The notes below the pieces were generated by a model, which searched no databases, was not told where the DNA came from, and saw only the letters and a program-made list of their open reading frames with translations. Positions 62,864 through 64,000 of a stretch of 64,000 nt of DNA are shown piece by piece (positions within the stretch are counted from its first letter, which is position 1; the number at the start of each line of letters is the position of its first letter). This DNA comes from Cyanobacterium stanieri LEGE 03274. GTDB lineage: Bacteria; Cyanobacteriota; Cyanobacteriia; Cyanobacteriales; Cyanobacteriaceae. The position numbers and the translations under genes are program-made. Location of the stretch: assembly GCF_015207825.1 (NCBI RefSeq), contig NZ_JADEWC010000016.1:1-64000 (forward strand), in the 5' to 3' direction.

Positions 62864-63152
62864 GTAATTTGTTTTTGTTACTTATCATAAGTTTGAGTAA
62901 TCCGTTATAAAAATATAATATTGTGGAAATTTCCTCAGTTTATAATGAATTATATGGCTTGATGATTAGAGAAATAGAACTAAAACTTATTTAATAACTG
63001 ATGAAGTAAATTTTATATTAATTACGAATTTAAAATACTAAAGTGGTATAAAAAATATTAATTATTCCATTTTATCAAATCTCAAAACTTTCATAACTTT
63101 TTACTTCAACTATTTTTATAAAACCCAATCTTTAATAATTACTAAATTTATT

Positions 63153-63776
63153 ATGGCAACATTTCTACGCCCTCTAAGCTATAAATACCAGTGGTTATAT
63201 GATGGCATTTCCCGTATAGCAGCTTTGCCCGTGGGAGGAGAGAAAAGATTTCGTCATTTAGCCCTTGAAAATATAACCATAGACAAAGATACAAAAATAT
63301 TGGATTTGTGTTGTGGAAAAGGGCAAACAACTCGATTTTTAGTGCAGTATTCTCAGGGTGTGACAGGATTGGATATATCTCCCCTTGCTTTGCAAGAGGC
63401 GAAAAAAAATGTGCCTCAAGCCGATTATGTGGAAGGTTTAGCCCAACAAATACCTTTTGATAAAAATACTTTTGATATTGTCCATACTAGCGTTGCTTTA
63501 CATGAAATGAATAGGGAGGAGTTGAAGCAAATTTTTGCGGAGATTTATCGTGTATTAAAACCGAAGGGAATTTTTACTTTTATTGATTTACATAAACCCC
63601 ATAATTTATTATTTGTGCCAGGTTTAAGTATTTTTATGTGGCTATTTGAAACTTCCACGGCATGGCAGTTAATTAAAATTGATTTGTCGCAAATGTTAAT
63701 GGATGAAGGTTTTAAAGTGATTTCTAAAAAGTTATATGCTGGAGGTAGTTTACAGGTAATTCAAGTACAAAAATAA
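63153..63776 (+). CDS. Class I SAM-dependent methyltransferase
   Basis: 207 residues with a Rossmann SAM-binding fold: motif I ILDLCCGKGQTT (about 50-61), LDISPLALQEAKK, and DIVHTSVALHEM. The N-terminus (FLRPLSYKYQWLYDGISRIA) is characteristic of a cyanobacterial subgroup, and the C-terminus holds hydrophobic segments. It could be a quinone or lipid methyltransferase; menD lies about 1 kb away on the other strand, but UbiE/MenG signatures are not clear, so I do not name it. It is followed 24 bp later by a CHAD gene. Confidence 0.8.
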   Translation: MATFLRPLSYKYQWLYDGISRIAALPVGGEKRFRHLALENITIDKDTKILDLCCGKGQTTRFLVQYSQGVTGLDISPLALQEAKKNVPQADYVEGLAQQIPFDKNTFDIVHTSVALHEMNREELKQIFAEIYRVLKPKGIFTFIDLHKPHNLLFVPGLSIFMWLFETSTAWQLIKIDLSQMLMDEGFKVISKKLYAGGSLQVIQVQK

Positions 63777-63799
63777 TAATAAAAAGGAGTTTATTTTTT

Positions 63800-64000
63800 A
63801 TGAAAATTAATAACAAAAAACCCTATGTTTTTGCTGATTATGCCTATGGTGCGATCGCCCTTAGCACAAAAAAAATAATTAAAAATGAAAAGGGTGTTTT
63901 ACATAATAAAAATCCTGAATATATCCATCAAATGAGAGTAGGATTAAGAAGATTAAGAAGTGTTTTAATAGGGTTTTATCCTGCTTTAAAATTACCAAAA
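63800..64000 (+). CDS. CHAD-domain protein, N-terminal part (cut by window edge)
   Basis: The 67 visible residues contain the first CHAD helix signature, YIHQMRVGLRRLRSVLIGFY. The domain is helical and rich in conserved His/Arg/Lys and is known to bind polyphosphate or phosphorylated compounds. AAGGAG at 63784-63789 supports the ATG at 63800. Only 24 bp separate it from the methyltransferase gene, so they are likely co-transcribed. The rest is outside the window. Confidence 0.8.
   Translation, partial: MKINNKKPYVFADYAYGAIALSTKKIIKNEKGVLHNKNPEYIHQMRVGLRRLRSVLIGFYPALKLPK

Noticed and set aside
63153-63776. Assigning the methyltransferase as MenG of phylloquinone synthesis
   Set aside because: Proximity to menD is suggestive, but the UbiE/MenG signature residues are not clear.

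Overview
This is a stretch of a low-GC cyanobacterial chromosome. The evidence is a partial psbD (photosystem II D2) at the left edge, menD for phylloquinone, an EGY-like site-2 protease, a cyanobacterial UPF0367 protein, a DUF3110 protein, a DevC-type permease, and many copies of the HIP1 octamer GCGATCGC. The AT-rich composition and gene set recall unicellular chroococcalean genera such as Cyanobacterium or Geminocystis; that placement is inference. Most of the window is ordinary housekeeping DNA, with genes on both strands and few long operons.

Layout. 0-5.4 kb: psbD with its promoter and leader, UPF0367, a CbiO-like ATPase, a lumenal-type pentapeptide protein, a NUDIX hydrolase, ftsY and a NarL/Ycf29-like response regulator. 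5.4-18 kb: a mostly minus-strand block rich in nucleic-acid enzymes. It holds an SF2 helicase, a pentapeptide/TPR protein, a 1305-residue UvrD-like protein with a long helical-repeat tail, a Ser/Thr kinase, a Uma2-family nuclease inside a 945-bp inverted-repeat-bounded unit, recQ and (plus strand) holB. 18-24 kb: an AT-rich region with an exosortase-associated (N-acyl amino acid synthase-like) acyltransferase, a 4-cresol dehydrogenase/vanillyl-alcohol-oxidase-type flavoenzyme, a PEP-CTERM protein and an orphan devC. 24-31.8 kb: tRNA-Glu, uvrC, a PPOX flavoprotein, a sensor kinase, plsC, a compact S13 peptidase, a DUF3110 protein and murQ. 32-46 kb: an ABC-2 permease, a DnaJ-like protein, a receiver-kinase hybrid, lysA, cdaA, a DUF4168 protein, an MFS carrier, a metallo-beta-lactamase fold protein lacking its metal ligands, a site-2 protease, an ABC exporter, tRNA-Ala and a HAD hydrolase. 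46-64 kb: an EamA carrier, tRNA-fMet, thyX with a MazG-like pyrophosphohydrolase, ftsZ, trpD, a lipoprotein, an SLH porin-like protein, lipA with an LpxB-like gene, an Fe-S aldo/keto reductase, a MIF homologue, a second UvrD/AddB-like protein, menD, a methyltransferase and a partial CHAD gene.

Intergenic DNA carries at least four dispersed repeat families: heptamer-type repeats (CAATGGA/CAATTGA), a MITE-like element with about 23-bp terminal inverted repeats, a small palindrome centred on CCTTGCAATGAATTACAAGG, and an element starting CCTGAGTTCAGGATAA. Heptamer repeats have been absorbed into the RecQ C-terminus, and they produce false N-terminal extensions of HolB and the EamA carrier.

The two most interesting loci are 18.5-24 kb, where an acyl-amino-acid-type synthase beside a para-alkylphenol-type flavoenzyme suggests an undescribed acylated small-molecule or surface-modification pathway, and the 1305-residue RelE-like?/UvrD/52-residue-repeat protein at 8.1-12.0 kb. 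No CRISPR array, insertion-sequence transposase, rRNA or riboswitch was recognised.
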